This document shows, one piece after another, positions 30,173 through 40,757 of a DNA stretch of 64,000 nucleotides. The notes under the pieces are model-generated. The model made no database searches and was not told the DNA's origin. It saw nothing but the letters and a program-made list of their open reading frames with translations. Position numbers and translations under genes: made by a program. The stretch spans positions 1 to 64,000 of the forward strand of contig JAFGLN010000028.1 of NCBI GenBank assembly GCA_016928025.1, in the 5' to 3' direction. The DNA is from Deltaproteobacteria bacterium. Its GTDB lineage: Bacteria > Desulfobacterota > Syntrophia > Syntrophales > JAFGHS01. How positions within the stretch are numbered: position 1 is the stretch's first letter; each line of letters opens with the position of its first letter.

Positions 30173-32542
30173 ATGCCCATGACGCCACTCAATACCAAAC
30201 TCACACGCGACCTCTGGCGAATGAAAGGCCAGGTTCTGGCGATCGTTATCGTCATCCTCTGCGGCATCGCCACTTTCATCATGTTCATGAGCAACATGGA
30301 CTCCCTGACGATCACGCGGGACAAGTTCTACCGCGAGTATGTGTTCGCCGATGTCTTCGCCAATCTGAAAAGGGCGCCGGAAAGCATTAAAGAGCGCATC
30401 GCCGCCATCCCGGGGGTGGCGTTAGTGGAAACGAGGATTACCGCCGGTGTCAAACTCGCTGTTCCCAGATTTGAAGAACCGGTCACGGCACAAATCATTT
30501 CCCTCCCCGACAACGGCAAACCGCTCATCAATAAGGTATTCATCCGGAAAGGGCGTCTGCCCGACGCCGAAAAGGATGACGAAGTCATGGTCGGCGACAC
30601 CTTCGCCGAGGCCCATGGCTTTGCACTGGGCGATCGCTTCGGCGCCGTCATCAACGGGAAATGGAAACAGCTGACCATCGTCGGCGTCGGCCTTTCTCCG
30701 GAATATGTCCTTCAACTGCGGCCGGGGGCCATCAGCCCGGACTATAAACGCTACGGCATCCTGTGGATGACAAAATCGACCCTCGCCACAGCCTACGACA
30801 TGAAAGGGGCTTTTAACGACGTGGTCCTGACCTGCGCCCCCCATGCGAATGAAAACGACATTATCCGGCAACTGGACAATATTCTCGATCGCTACGGCAG
30901 TTTCGGTTCTTACGACCGCAATGACCAGATGTCTCATCGCTTCCTCAATGAGGAATTCCGGGGGCTGGAAAATTTTTCCTTCATCTTCCCGACGATTTTT
31001 ATCGCCGTGGCCGCATTTCTGCTGAATGTCGTCATCAGCCGGACCGTCAACACCCAGCGGGAGCAGGTGGCCGTCCTCAAGGCCTTCGGCTACGGCAACA
31101 TAAAAATCGGCTGGCATTATTTCAAGTTTGTCCTGGTCATCGTCCTTTTGGGCATCGCCGGCGGCACGGCATTGGGGGCGTGGTTGGGAAAGCTGTTGGG
31201 AGATCTGTACATGGAATTCTATCGATTTCCTTATCTGATATTCCGTCTGGACATAAAAATCTTCTTCGCCGCTGTGGTCATCAGTTTAGCCGCCGCCCTG
31301 GCCGGAACAATCCAGTCCATCCGGGCAGCGGCCAAACTTCCGCCCGCAGAGGCGATGCGTCCCGAACAGCCAGCGAAATACCGAAAGGCGTTTTTCGAGC
31401 GCATCGGCCTGGCCCGGTTTCTATCGCAGCCCGCCCGTATTATTGCCCGCAATCTGCAGCGAAAACCCTTAAGAACATTGCTTTCCATCATCGGCATCGC
31501 TTTCGCCTGCGCGACCATGATTTCCAGCGGTTTCTTTAAAGACGCCGTCGATTACATGGTCCATGTCCAGTTTTCCCTGGCACAGCGGGAGGACATGAAA
31601 GTGACTTTTATCGAACCGACATCCCATAACGCCGTTTACGCGCTGAAGGGCGTCCGGGGCATTGAACATGCCGAGGGCTACCGGTCCGTTCCCGCCCGGC
31701 TCCGGTTCGGCCACCGCAGTTATAAAACCGCTATCGAAGGCATTGAGCGGGGCAGCACCCTGCAGTACATTCTTGATGAGAACCTGAAGCCGATTTATAT
31801 TCCGCCTTCAGGCATCGTTCTGACCGACTATCTGGCGGAATATCTCGGCATCGGACCCGGGGATATGCTGACCGTGGAAGTCCTTGAGGGGGAAAGACCC
31901 GTCCGTCAGGTCCCGGTTGTCGCCCTGGCCAAGCAGTATATGGGGCTAATGGGGTATATGGACACAGCGGCCCTAAATCACCTCATGCGGGAGGGTAATG
32001 CTATTTCCGGTGTCTCGGTTGTGGTTGACCCCTTATATAAGAAAGATATATATAAAAAACTTATTCAGATGCCCCGCGTTGCCGGGGCCGTTGTGATCAA
32101 GGATGAAATCCGCAGTTTTTATGACACCCAAGCGGAAGCCATGCTGATCTTTACGTTCATCGCCACCTTGATGGCGGGGGCCATTACCTTCGGTGTCGTT
32201 TACAACAGCGCCCGGATCGCCCTGTCGGAAAGAAGCCGTGAGCTTTCCAGCCTCAGAGTTTTGGGATATACACGGGGCGAGATTTCTTATATTCTCCTGG
32301 GTGAGCTGGCGTTGATCACATTGGCGGCCATCCCGGTGGGCTTCCTCATCGGGCGTGTTCTCTGTATTTACATCGCCCGGATGGCAGCGTCGGATATTTT
32401 CCGCATCCCCGTCGTGATCGAACCGGCAACGTATTCTCTGGCCGCTGCCGTGGTCGTGGCATCGGCGGCCATATCGGGGCTCATCGTTCGTCATCGGCTT
32501 GATCATCTGGATCTGATCGAAGTTCTCAAAGCAAGGGAGTAA
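30173..32542 (+). CDS. ABC transporter permease with two FtsX-like modules
   Basis: 789 aa, two FtsX-like TM sets; RTVNTQREQVAVLKAFGYGN...; ELSSLRVLGYTRGEISYILLGEL. Confidence 0.9.
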   Translation: MPMTPLNTKLTRDLWRMKGQVLAIVIVILCGIATFIMFMSNMDSLTITRDKFYREYVFADVFANLKRAPESIKERIAAIPGVALVETRITAGVKLAVPRFEEPVTAQIISLPDNGKPLINKVFIRKGRLPDAEKDDEVMVGDTFAEAHGFALGDRFGAVINGKWKQLTIVGVGLSPEYVLQLRPGAISPDYKRYGILWMTKSTLATAYDMKGAFNDVVLTCAPHANENDIIRQLDNILDRYGSFGSYDRNDQMSHRFLNEEFRGLENFSFIFPTIFIAVAAFLLNVVISRTVNTQREQVAVLKAFGYGNIKIGWHYFKFVLVIVLLGIAGGTALGAWLGKLLGDLYMEFYRFPYLIFRLDIKIFFAAVVISLAAALAGTIQSIRAAAKLPPAEAMRPEQPAKYRKAFFERIGLARFLSQPARIIARNLQRKPLRTLLSIIGIAFACATMISSGFFKDAVDYMVHVQFSLAQREDMKVTFIEPTSHNAVYALKGVRGIEHAEGYRSVPARLRFGHRSYKTAIEGIERGSTLQYILDENLKPIYIPPSGIVLTDYLAEYLGIGPGDMLTVEVLEGERPVRQVPVVALAKQYMGLMGYMDTAALNHLMREGNAISGVSVVVDPLYKKDIYKKLIQMPRVAGAVVIKDEIRSFYDTQAEAMLIFTFIATLMAGAITFGVVYNSARIALSERSRELSSLRVLGYTRGEISYILLGELALITLAAIPVGFLIGRVLCIYIARMAASDIFRIPVVIEPATYSLAAAVVVASAAISGLIVRHRLDHLDLIEVLKARE

Positions 32543-32546
32543 AGAC

Positions 32547-33755
32547 ATGAAAGTACGAATCCGCAGATTGATCACCGTTTCAACCATCGGCATCATTGCC
32601 TTAGCCGCTTTGATTTACGGCTTTTTGCCGAAGCCCGTTCTGGTTGAAACAGCCAAGGCCGTCCGCGATCCGTTCCGGGTCACCATTGAAGAAGAGGGCA
32701 AAACCCGGGTGAAGGACCGGTTCGTTGTTTCGGCGCCGGTCGCCGGTTTTATGCGCCGCGTGGAGCTCAAAGCGGGTGATGCCGTTGAAAAAGGTATGCC
32801 GCTTTTCACCTTGGAACCATTGCGCTCCCAGACCCTTGATCCCCGGAGCCGGGCGGAGGCTAAATCGGCGGTTTCCGCGGCCCGGGCTTCCGTAAAGGCC
32901 GCGGAAAAAAGGGAAGAATCGGCCGGAATCGATGCCGAATTTACTGCGGACCAACTGAACCGGTTCCAGCGTCTTCTGGCGAGCGGCGCCATTGCCCAAG
33001 AACAGTTCGATCAAGCGGAAGCGGCAGCCAAATCAGCGGCGGCGGTCTATATGGCGGCCCAGGCGGCAACGAATGTGGCCCGTTCCGAACTCAAGCGGGC
33101 CGAGAGCATCCTGAATTATTCCGCCACGAGCCAGGCGACTGAGCAGGAAGCGATTATTGTCCGTTCACCAAAGGCCGGCCGGGTTCTAAGGCTTTACCAG
33201 GAAAGCGAAGGCGCCGTCAATATGGGACAGCCGGTCCTTGAAATCGGCGATCCCCGGGATATTGAAGTCCGGGTGGAACTGCTTTCCTCCGACGCCGTCA
33301 AGATAAGTCAAGGGACGGTCGTATCCTTTGAACACTGGGGAGGCGGTCGGATTCTGACCGGTCAGGTGAGCCGGGTCGAACCGTCGGGGTTTACGAAAAT
33401 CTCCAGCCTCGGCGTCGAGGAGCAGCGCGTCCTGGTGATTGTCGATATGACGTCGGCACCGGATGTCCGGCCTCAACTGGGCGACGGCTACCGGATCGAG
33501 GCCGATTTCACCGTCTGGGAGGGGGAAAACGTCCTGCAGATCCCGGCCAGCGCTCTGTTCCGGGTGGGCGAAAAATGGGCGGTCTTCCTGACAAAGGCAA
33601 ACAAGGCGAGGCAAAAGATCGTCGCAGTCGGCCACCGGAACGGCCTGCGCGCGGAAATCCTCTCCGGCCTTAACGAAGGCGATACCGTGATCGCCCAGCC
33701 GGATGACGCCATCACGGACGGCGGCCGGATCAAGGTCAGGAAGACTGAAGAATAG
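32547..33755 (+). CDS. periplasmic adaptor (HlyD/membrane-fusion) protein
   Basis: N-terminal TM, VSAPVAGFMRRVELKAGDAVEKGMPLFTLEP, long coiled-coil, VRSPKAGRVLRLYQESEGAVNMGQPVLEIGD. Confidence 0.92.
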   Translation: MKVRIRRLITVSTIGIIALAALIYGFLPKPVLVETAKAVRDPFRVTIEEEGKTRVKDRFVVSAPVAGFMRRVELKAGDAVEKGMPLFTLEPLRSQTLDPRSRAEAKSAVSAARASVKAAEKREESAGIDAEFTADQLNRFQRLLASGAIAQEQFDQAEAAAKSAAAVYMAAQAATNVARSELKRAESILNYSATSQATEQEAIIVRSPKAGRVLRLYQESEGAVNMGQPVLEIGDPRDIEVRVELLSSDAVKISQGTVVSFEHWGGGRILTGQVSRVEPSGFTKISSLGVEEQRVLVIVDMTSAPDVRPQLGDGYRIEADFTVWEGENVLQIPASALFRVGEKWAVFLTKANKARQKIVAVGHRNGLRAEILSGLNEGDTVIAQPDDAITDGGRIKVRKTEE

Positions 33756-33794
33756 TATCGTTCATTAATGGTAGCAATCGTTTTGATCTTAAAA

Positions 33795-33824
33795 AAAGAG
33801 CGGAGATTTTGCCTCCGCTCTTTT
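33795..33824 (+). terminator. intrinsic terminator after efflux operon
   Basis: AAAGAGCGGAG-attttgc-CTCCGCTCTTTT. Confidence 0.9.
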
Positions 33825-33852
33825 AAATGTGGATGATATGATGGAATCCTTC

Positions 33853-34677
33853 TTATCTCATTTTTCTTTTGACAGTGATCAAACCCGCAAAACCGAAGAT
33901 CAACAGAATGACGGAAGCCGGTTCGGGAATTTGAGTCCATGCGATTTGAGCAATTCGTTCATGGTGTGCAGTTGTCGGGTGAATGCCATCAGGCATCATT
34001 ATATTATCAGCAGCTAGCCCATCTAGATCTACTTTATTCCAGTCCAGCAAATAGAAATCGATACCAGGGTTAACCAAGTTCATTAAGCATAGTTGTGTCA
34101 ATAAAAAGATATCGAAAGCTTCCATCCATGCTGCATTATTACCGCTGATGATCAGATTGGGCACTAAAAATGTCTTGCCACCCAAGAAAATTAAGTTTTG
34201 TATCGCCAACGCGATGTTTTGTGCCGCAACATCGGGAGAACGTCCGTTGAACATGTCGTTTCCGCCCGCCCAGACGGTAACCAGTGTGTCGGGTGAGATA
34301 TACCCACCAAATTGATCGTTGTATTCAAAAACCTGCCACTGCAAACCTGTTATCGGCAGCCCCGCCGCGGGATTATCCCAGCCAGTGGTCGCGCCGCCAT
34401 AAGCCATATCAAGAAGTGAAGTATACGGAATCCCCATGTTTTGTGCCATATACTCCACCCAGACCGGCCCATTGGAAAAACGCATAAAACCATAAACATC
34501 GTCAGGATTGGTGTTTCCCGCCGTTCCACCTGTATAGAGCTCATATATACCATTATCTGACAGGCTGTCACCGAAAGCCAGGATACTGCTGTAGGCGTAA
34601 GCGCCTGTAGCGATTGTAAAGATCAGGAATAAACTTAAAAACCATGTAAAAGTAACTCTTTTTATCTTCGAACTCAT
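33853..34677 (-). CDS. SGNH/GDSL family hydrolase with PEP-CTERM sorting signal
   Basis: ILAFGDSLSDNG (block I), GGND, DGIHPTTAHH; C-terminal IPEPASVILLIFGFAGLITVKRKMR; start after AAAGGAGGGGG. Confidence 0.92.
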   Translation of the reverse strand: MSSKIKRVTFTWFLSLFLIFTIATGAYAYSSILAFGDSLSDNGIYELYTGGTAGNTNPDDVYGFMRFSNGPVWVEYMAQNMGIPYTSLLDMAYGGATTGWDNPAAGLPITGLQWQVFEYNDQFGGYISPDTLVTVWAGGNDMFNGRSPDVAAQNIALAIQNLIFLGGKTFLVPNLIISGNNAAWMEAFDIFLLTQLCLMNLVNPGIDFYLLDWNKVDLDGLAADNIMMPDGIHPTTAHHERIAQIAWTQIPEPASVILLIFGFAGLITVKRKMR

Positions 34678-35322
34678 GATTTTCCCCCTCCTTTGATTTG
34701 TCAATTAGTTAGTATCGCCCCCAAACCCAGAAAGCCAAAAGTAAGGCACCTGTACTCTAATAGAACTAATAAAAATGACTCTCAGAATATCACCTGCAAA
34801 CATTTCCAGCGCTTCTTTTCATGCCTTTAGATACGCATTTTCTTATTGGATACGGTAATTCAACAATTTCTTTAAGGCATCACTCTGGGGAAAAGGAGAA
34901 TAATTCAATGTCAGTTGAAAAAAGATAGGAATCGCAAAAATGCTTCCAGTCATAAATCGCATCTTTGTCACTTTAGTTGTCGCAGTAAATAAACATGCCC
35001 ACTTAAATCCAGGCATTTTTTATGCCAAATGGGGAATTTTACATAAGCTATTAAATATATAAGGTTTTTCGAAAATCACATCTTCCAGGAAAAACCCAAA
35101 ATGTAAAGTATTGCGACAGTATTAACGGCCGATAGCCACACAATATATAATAACTGATTGATATTTATAATAAATTTAGGTTTTATCAATTTGTAAATTT
35201 ATCCGACATTTTCTTAATTTATCGGGCTTTATTCCAAGCAGTCTGCCGCAGTTCATCACTCCGGCAAAATAAGTTTTGTAACGTTTTTTTTCGGCCTTAA
35301 CTTTTTAATGATTATCCCCCTG

Positions 35323-36510
35323 CTATCCCCGCCACATCCGCTCAAAGAGCTCGCGGAGGGCATCGCCTTTGCACTCGCACGGCGTCGTGAACATATTGGG
35401 GTCCTTCTCCGCGACCTGCACCAGTGTATCAAGTTCCGCCTTCATGCGGTCTTCCGTAATACCCGCCTCCTTCAAAGACGCCGGTTCGCCGATTTCTTTC
35501 TGAATCGCTCTGATCTTTGCAATCAGGGCATCCACGGCTTCCCGGGGCGATGCGTCATCAATGCCCACAAAACGGGCAATATCGGCCAGACGGGAAAGAG
35601 GGTCCAGCACACCTTCATACGGTGGCTTCGTCGAAATATAGTCCAGTGAATAGGACAAGGCGATGCCGATGGCCCGGCCGTGGCCCATATGAAAGACCGC
35701 CCCTGCCGAATGACCCAGGGCATGGGACAGGCCTGTGTTGCTGTTGCCGAAGCCCAAGCCGGCAATGGTCGCGGCATTGAGCATTTTTTCCCGCGCCTCA
35801 TAATTGGACCCGTCATGGCAAACTTTGGGAAGCCATTCCATGGCCATGCGGGCGGCTTGCAGACAGGGACCATCGCTGAAGTCGCTTCGCTGTTTTGACG
35901 TGTAGCCGTCGATGGCGTGGGCAATGACGTCCAGGCCGGTGCTCGCCGTTAACCCTTTCGGCAGTTCGAGGGTCAGACTGGTTTCCAGAACAGACAGATC
36001 GGGGACGATGTCGTTATGGGCAAAGACGATCTTCCGGTTCATGGCCCGGTCCGTCAGGACCGCCACCCAGGTCACATCGGCCCCGGTCCCGCTCGTTGTC
36101 GGGACCGCCGCCAGGCGGGCTTTCCGGCGTAGATTCAGGACGGCTCTGGGCAAAATGGATTTCGTCAAATCTCCATCCGCCAGATCGGGCCGCTCATAAA
36201 GCACCCATGCCGCTTTGGCCGTGTCGATGGCCGACCCTCCTCCGAAACCAATTACCCACTGAGGATTTATATCCAGAAGAAATCGGCTGGCCCTCAGGGC
36301 AACGTCCAAGGTCGGATCGGCCTCCACACCGTCCCAGATTTTCACATCGTAGCCAACGGTGCTTAAGGCTTCGACAAGATCCCCGCATTTATCCTTCAAA
36401 ATTTGGTCTGTAATCACGACTGCCTTGTCACCCTTCCCTTCCAACTCGGACGCCAGCCTTTTCATCGCGCCTTTACCGAATATCACCCTGGGACTTAAGA
36501 AATACGGCAT
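35323..36510 (-). CDS. iron-containing alcohol dehydrogenase
   Basis: WVIGFGGGSAIDTAKAAWVL, VPTTSGTGADVTWVAVLTD, HALGHSAGAVFHMGHGRAIGIAL. Confidence 0.95.
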   Translation of the reverse strand: MPYFLSPRVIFGKGAMKRLASELEGKGDKAVVITDQILKDKCGDLVEALSTVGYDVKIWDGVEADPTLDVALRASRFLLDINPQWVIGFGGGSAIDTAKAAWVLYERPDLADGDLTKSILPRAVLNLRRKARLAAVPTTSGTGADVTWVAVLTDRAMNRKIVFAHNDIVPDLSVLETSLTLELPKGLTASTGLDVIAHAIDGYTSKQRSDFSDGPCLQAARMAMEWLPKVCHDGSNYEAREKMLNAATIAGLGFGNSNTGLSHALGHSAGAVFHMGHGRAIGIALSYSLDYISTKPPYEGVLDPLSRLADIARFVGIDDASPREAVDALIAKIRAIQKEIGEPASLKEAGITEDRMKAELDTLVQVAEKDPNMFTTPCECKGDALRELFERMWRG

Positions 36511-36545
36511 GGTTTTACCCCCCTTTGTTTTTTTTCGATATCATT

Positions 36546-36690
36546 ACATATGACGATCTCGTAAAAATTCTTTTTTCCTTTTTTTGTCATTCCGGACTTG
36601 ATCCGGAATCCAGTGTTTTCAATATGTTCTGGATACCGGCTTTTGCCGGTATGACATGAAGAAGTCTTTTTACAAGTCCGTCACATATGT
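36546..36690. repeat. MITE-like element with inverted ends flanking a paired-REP (BIME-like) core (36586-36655)
   Basis: Ends ACATATGACGATCTCGTAAAAA / CTTTTTACAAGTCCGTCACATATGT; core GTCATTCCGGActtgaTCCGGAATCCAG...CTGGATACCGGCttttGCCGGTATGAC. Confidence 0.75.
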
Positions 36691-36948
36691 TCAACGTAAA
36701 AAATCATAAAAGATGTCAAATATTAGGTCAAGGAAATAGATGGGAAAATTTATTTGACACTCAAAATCAATCTTCGTATATTTCCGCAAGCATGCTTTCG
36801 GTGGAATTTCCAATGGCTTCGCGAGGGCATCACGAGGCAAGAACATAACGGTGACCGGCGACGGTTGAAAGAGATTCAACACAAATTAACGGCTTTTTAT
36901 TTGTAATTCTTAACGATTTACGGTTTTTCGCATTCATTCAAAACAGCC

Positions 36949-38004
36949 ATGGCTTTTATCATCAGCGGACAAAAAATCATCGACCTGCGCAGCGACACGG
37001 TCACCCAACCGACGCCGGAGATGCGCGAGGCCATGGCCCGGGCCGATGTGGGCGATGATGTGTACGGCGAGGACCCGACGGTCAACCGGCTGGAGGAAAA
37101 AGCGGCTGAGCTGATGGGCAAGGAGGCGGGGCTTTTCGTCGCCAGCGGCACCATGGGGAACCTCGCGGCCCTTCTGTCGCACTGCGACCGGGGCGACGAG
37201 GTCATTCTGGGCGACCAGGCCCACACATTCATTTACGAAGCGGGCGGTTCGGCGGCTTTATGCGGCATCCACCCGCGTCCGGTCCCCAATCAGGCCGACG
37301 GCGCAATGTGCCTTGAAGATATCGATGCCGCGATCCGTCCTGAAAACATCCACTTCCCCCGGACCCGTCTGATCTGCCTGGAAAATACCCACAACCGCTG
37401 TTCCGGCGCCGTCCTTTCCGTCGAATACACGAAGGCCGTTGCTGACCTGGCACAGGCCCGCAACTTAAAACTGCACATGGACGGCGCCCGTATTTTTAAC
37501 GCGGCAACGGCATTGGGTGTGGCCGCCTCCGAACTCGCCGCCCCCGCCGATTCCATTACCTTCTGTTTATCCAAGGCCCTGTGCGTCCCCGTCGGATCGG
37601 TCCTCTGCGGCAGCTGCCGGTTCATCGCAGAAGCCCGTCGGATTCGCAAAATGCTGGGGGGCGGCATGCGGCAGGCCGGTATCCTGGCCGCGGCCGGTCT
37701 GGTGGCCCTGGAGGAAATCGTTCCCCGCCTGCACGAAGATCACACCCGCGCGAAAAAGCTGGCAGCCGGGCTCCGTTCCCTCCCTGGCCTCACGATCGAG
37801 CCGGTTTCCACCAATATCGTTTATTTTCATCTGGTGCCGGATGCCGCTATGACGGACGTACAATTCATTGAAGAACTGGCCGCACGGAACATCAAAATCA
37901 TGAACATCGCCAGACGCCGCTTCCGGGCCGTCCTCCATTACTGGATCGACGGTGAGGATGTAAACACGGCCATAGAAGCATTCCGGCAGGTATTAAAAAC
38001 GTAA
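36949..38004 (+). CDS. low-specificity L-threonine aldolase family protein
   Basis: [66 protein letters not shown]. Confidence 0.93.
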   Translation: MAFIISGQKIIDLRSDTVTQPTPEMREAMARADVGDDVYGEDPTVNRLEEKAAELMGKEAGLFVASGTMGNLAALLSHCDRGDEVILGDQAHTFIYEAGGSAALCGIHPRPVPNQADGAMCLEDIDAAIRPENIHFPRTRLICLENTHNRCSGAVLSVEYTKAVADLAQARNLKLHMDGARIFNAATALGVAASELAAPADSITFCLSKALCVPVGSVLCGSCRFIAEARRIRKMLGGGMRQAGILAAAGLVALEEIVPRLHEDHTRAKKLAAGLRSLPGLTIEPVSTNIVYFHLVPDAAMTDVQFIEELAARNIKIMNIARRRFRAVLHYWIDGEDVNTAIEAFRQVLKT

Positions 38005-38020
38005 GACAAGGAGCAAGTCC

Positions 38021-38905
38021 ATGAGCGAAGACATCAAGACCGTCCGCGAATTATTGGCCCAAATGCCCGATTCCTCGGGCAAACCCGTTGAAGAACAGCG
38101 CCGAATCATGGAGGAATCCATGGCATCCGCCCATCTGCCCACGGGCTTCACTATCGAGAGTGCCGTCGCCGACGGCGTTCCGGCTGAATGGATCAAGCTG
38201 GATGGCGCGCCTGCGGACGGAGCCATTTTCTACCTGCATGGGGGCGGCTACGCCATGGGATCGCCGAGAACACACCGGCAAACGGTCGCCTATATTGCCA
38301 GAGCATGCGGGGTATCGGCCTTAGCGCTCAATTACCGTCTAGCGCCGGAACATCCCTTCCCCGCCGCCGTCGAGGACGCGGTGGCGGGTTACCGCTGGCT
38401 GCTCAAACAAGGTATCAAACCGGCCCAAATCGCGATTGCCGGAGATTCCGCCGGAGGAGGCCTGACGCTGGCAACACTCCTCCAACTCCGTGACAGCGGC
38501 GATCCTCCGCCCGCCTGTGGCATATGCCTTTCCCCCTGGGCCGATCTGACCTGTTCTTCCGAAACGTATATCAGCAAAGCGGAAACAGACCCCATGATCT
38601 CGCAAGACATCAAACCCATGTCCTCCATGTATCTTAATGGACAGGATCCGAAAACGCCGCTGGCCTCGCCCGTTTTTGCCGATTTAACGGGCCTGCCCCC
38701 GATTCTCATTCAAGTCGGATCCGAAGAAATGCTTCTCGGCGACTCCCTCGCCCTGGCCCGCCGGGCCGGACTGTGCAGTATCAGCATGACGCTGGAGATC
38801 TGGAAAGATATGATCCATGTCTGGCATATGTTCTCACCCATCCTCCGGGAAGGAAGGGACGCCATCGAAAATATCGGCACGTTCTACAGGGATCATATTA
38901 AATGA
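38021..38905 (+). CDS. alpha/beta hydrolase (hormone-sensitive lipase family)
   Basis: FYLHGGGYAMGSPRTHRQTVAYIAR, LNYRLAPEHPFPAAVEDAVAGYRWL, IAGDSAGGGLTLA. Confidence 0.93.
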   Translation: MSEDIKTVRELLAQMPDSSGKPVEEQRRIMEESMASAHLPTGFTIESAVADGVPAEWIKLDGAPADGAIFYLHGGGYAMGSPRTHRQTVAYIARACGVSALALNYRLAPEHPFPAAVEDAVAGYRWLLKQGIKPAQIAIAGDSAGGGLTLATLLQLRDSGDPPPACGICLSPWADLTCSSETYISKAETDPMISQDIKPMSSMYLNGQDPKTPLASPVFADLTGLPPILIQVGSEEMLLGDSLALARRAGLCSISMTLEIWKDMIHVWHMFSPILREGRDAIENIGTFYRDHIK

Positions 38906-39383
38906 CCTGCCGAACGACTACATAAAAAATATCGGCAAACGGCGTTGGCCTCTCCCCGCAGGACTCCGGACAGGCACCTATGGGAAAAAGCCCTGCGGGC
39001 TAATCTCACGACTCGATGCATGATAGACTTCGCCTTTAGTATCCACTGTCTGACCATCGTTAACATCATTCAAATACCTGCCTAAGTCAATATAAGAACC
39101 ACCTTAAATTGACAACTCCAATGACTGCCTATCCAGTTTACATTTCACTTTTCACATTTTGCATGACATGGCGATAGCCCTATGTATCCGCATCATTATA
39201 TCATTATAATTATATTGCCATTACACGGATAATAATGCTTGACTTTAAACTTGCGCCATAATTTTCTTGACTTCAAGATATGATTATGTATTTATATAAT
39301 TATATCTTTATGATTTAATATTTTTTATAGATACTATCATTGTTTTAATAGTTGGGAGCGCATTGGGTATTAAGGGGCATACT

Positions 39384-40232
39384 ATGAAAAAGAATATTTT
39401 GTATTGTTTAATGGTAATCTTTTGCGTCATCTCTGTTGGATGTGCAAAGATTCAAACTGTTGTGTCAAGTAGTGATGAACTGCTTCTCCCGATAGAAAAT
39501 CATCAAAGTGTTCTCAAGCCGGACTTTCAGTTTTTAGGAAAGATTTACGTTCCCTTAAACGTCGATGGGAATCACATGTCGCAAGGGGCACGCCTGGAGA
39601 GCGAATCTTTAGTTTACGGACAGTCCAGCAGCGAAAATGTCATTGAAAAAGCGCTCATCACTCGCACTTATGAAATACGAGGCGCAAGTTCTGAATTTCT
39701 ACCCGATCTCGATTTTCATCATTTACAGTCGCTGGGTTCCGGAACCCTAAGAATAGCCTCAAAAAAATTGTCCTATCATCTTTTGGTCCATCACAACATT
39801 CTTGAGGAAAATGAGAAGAAATTGATCAGCGATAACAAACTCCATATGGGGGATTGTTATCTTCTCAAAGCATACACGGGCAAGTTAAAGAGCTATTTCA
39901 CGAAGGCAAAAAGCCACATCCTTTATCTTGAAAGAATCAGTAACGGCAAAACAGGTTCAGTGTGCAACCAGGTCATCAGGGCAGATGATCAGCGAATAGG
40001 CATCTTTTCAGCAAGAGCGGATAAGTACGTTGGAAAACTGTTTGGGGTAAATACTGAGGAAAAGAACGTTCCCGCAGAACCATCCGCCAAGAAACCGGAT
40101 ATCGGGATACCGGTTGACAAAGGAACGGAGCTTGAAAAGAAACTAACCACACTGAAAAGCCTTTTGGATAAAAATCTGATTACTCAAGATGACTACAATA
40201 AAAAGAAGTCGAAGCTTTTAGAAGACTACTAG
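39384..40232 (+). CDS. lipoprotein with C-terminal SHOCT-like motif
   Basis: Lipobox VISVGC; C-terminus LEKKLTTLKSLLDKNLITQDDYNKKKSKLLEDY. Confidence 0.6.
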   Translation: MKKNILYCLMVIFCVISVGCAKIQTVVSSSDELLLPIENHQSVLKPDFQFLGKIYVPLNVDGNHMSQGARLESESLVYGQSSSENVIEKALITRTYEIRGASSEFLPDLDFHHLQSLGSGTLRIASKKLSYHLLVHHNILEENEKKLISDNKLHMGDCYLLKAYTGKLKSYFTKAKSHILYLERISNGKTGSVCNQVIRADDQRIGIFSARADKYVGKLFGVNTEEKNVPAEPSAKKPDIGIPVDKGTELEKKLTTLKSLLDKNLITQDDYNKKKSKLLEDY

Positions 40233-40757
40233 TTAAGTTTCTTTTTTACATGTGAGGGATTGGTCGTCCAATCCGACTCCATGTTGCGGGAGCATTTGAA
40301 AACTTGGCTGTTTTTATCTCGCTTGCCTTCCGAGGTCTCTCTTATGTCTTTACTCAGGGGTCGGCTGGCGGATTGAATCAGGCGGCTCTTAAAAGATATA
40401 TCCGATCATTGATCCGGGCCTCCCGTTCAGGATCGGATCCGATGTGCAACCCCTGTCGGAGTAACAGGCTTTTCGGCAGGATCAAAGGCGGATAGGCGTC
40501 AGCATTCTGGGAGTTCTCTCTATATTATGCAACGACGATGAAGCAGATTTTCCACACAACGGTCCAATATTAATGACATTTTCCTTTGCACAAAACAGTG
40601 TCAGTAACAAAAAGTTACCATATCGGACAAAGATTCCTTCATATCATAGAAGGGAGGTGACGGAGAAAGAAAGATTCCAACTGTTTTACAGTAGTTATCA
40701 CAAGGTCCGTTAATTAAATTTAAAAAGAAAAATATCCTAAACATAAGGAGGATATCC

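Noticed and set aside
38956-39000. Inverted repeat CCCGCAGG...CCTGCGGG after the alpha/beta hydrolase gene as a mobile element end
   Set aside because: Single short repeat with no transposase or second copy; at most a weak transcription-end hairpin.
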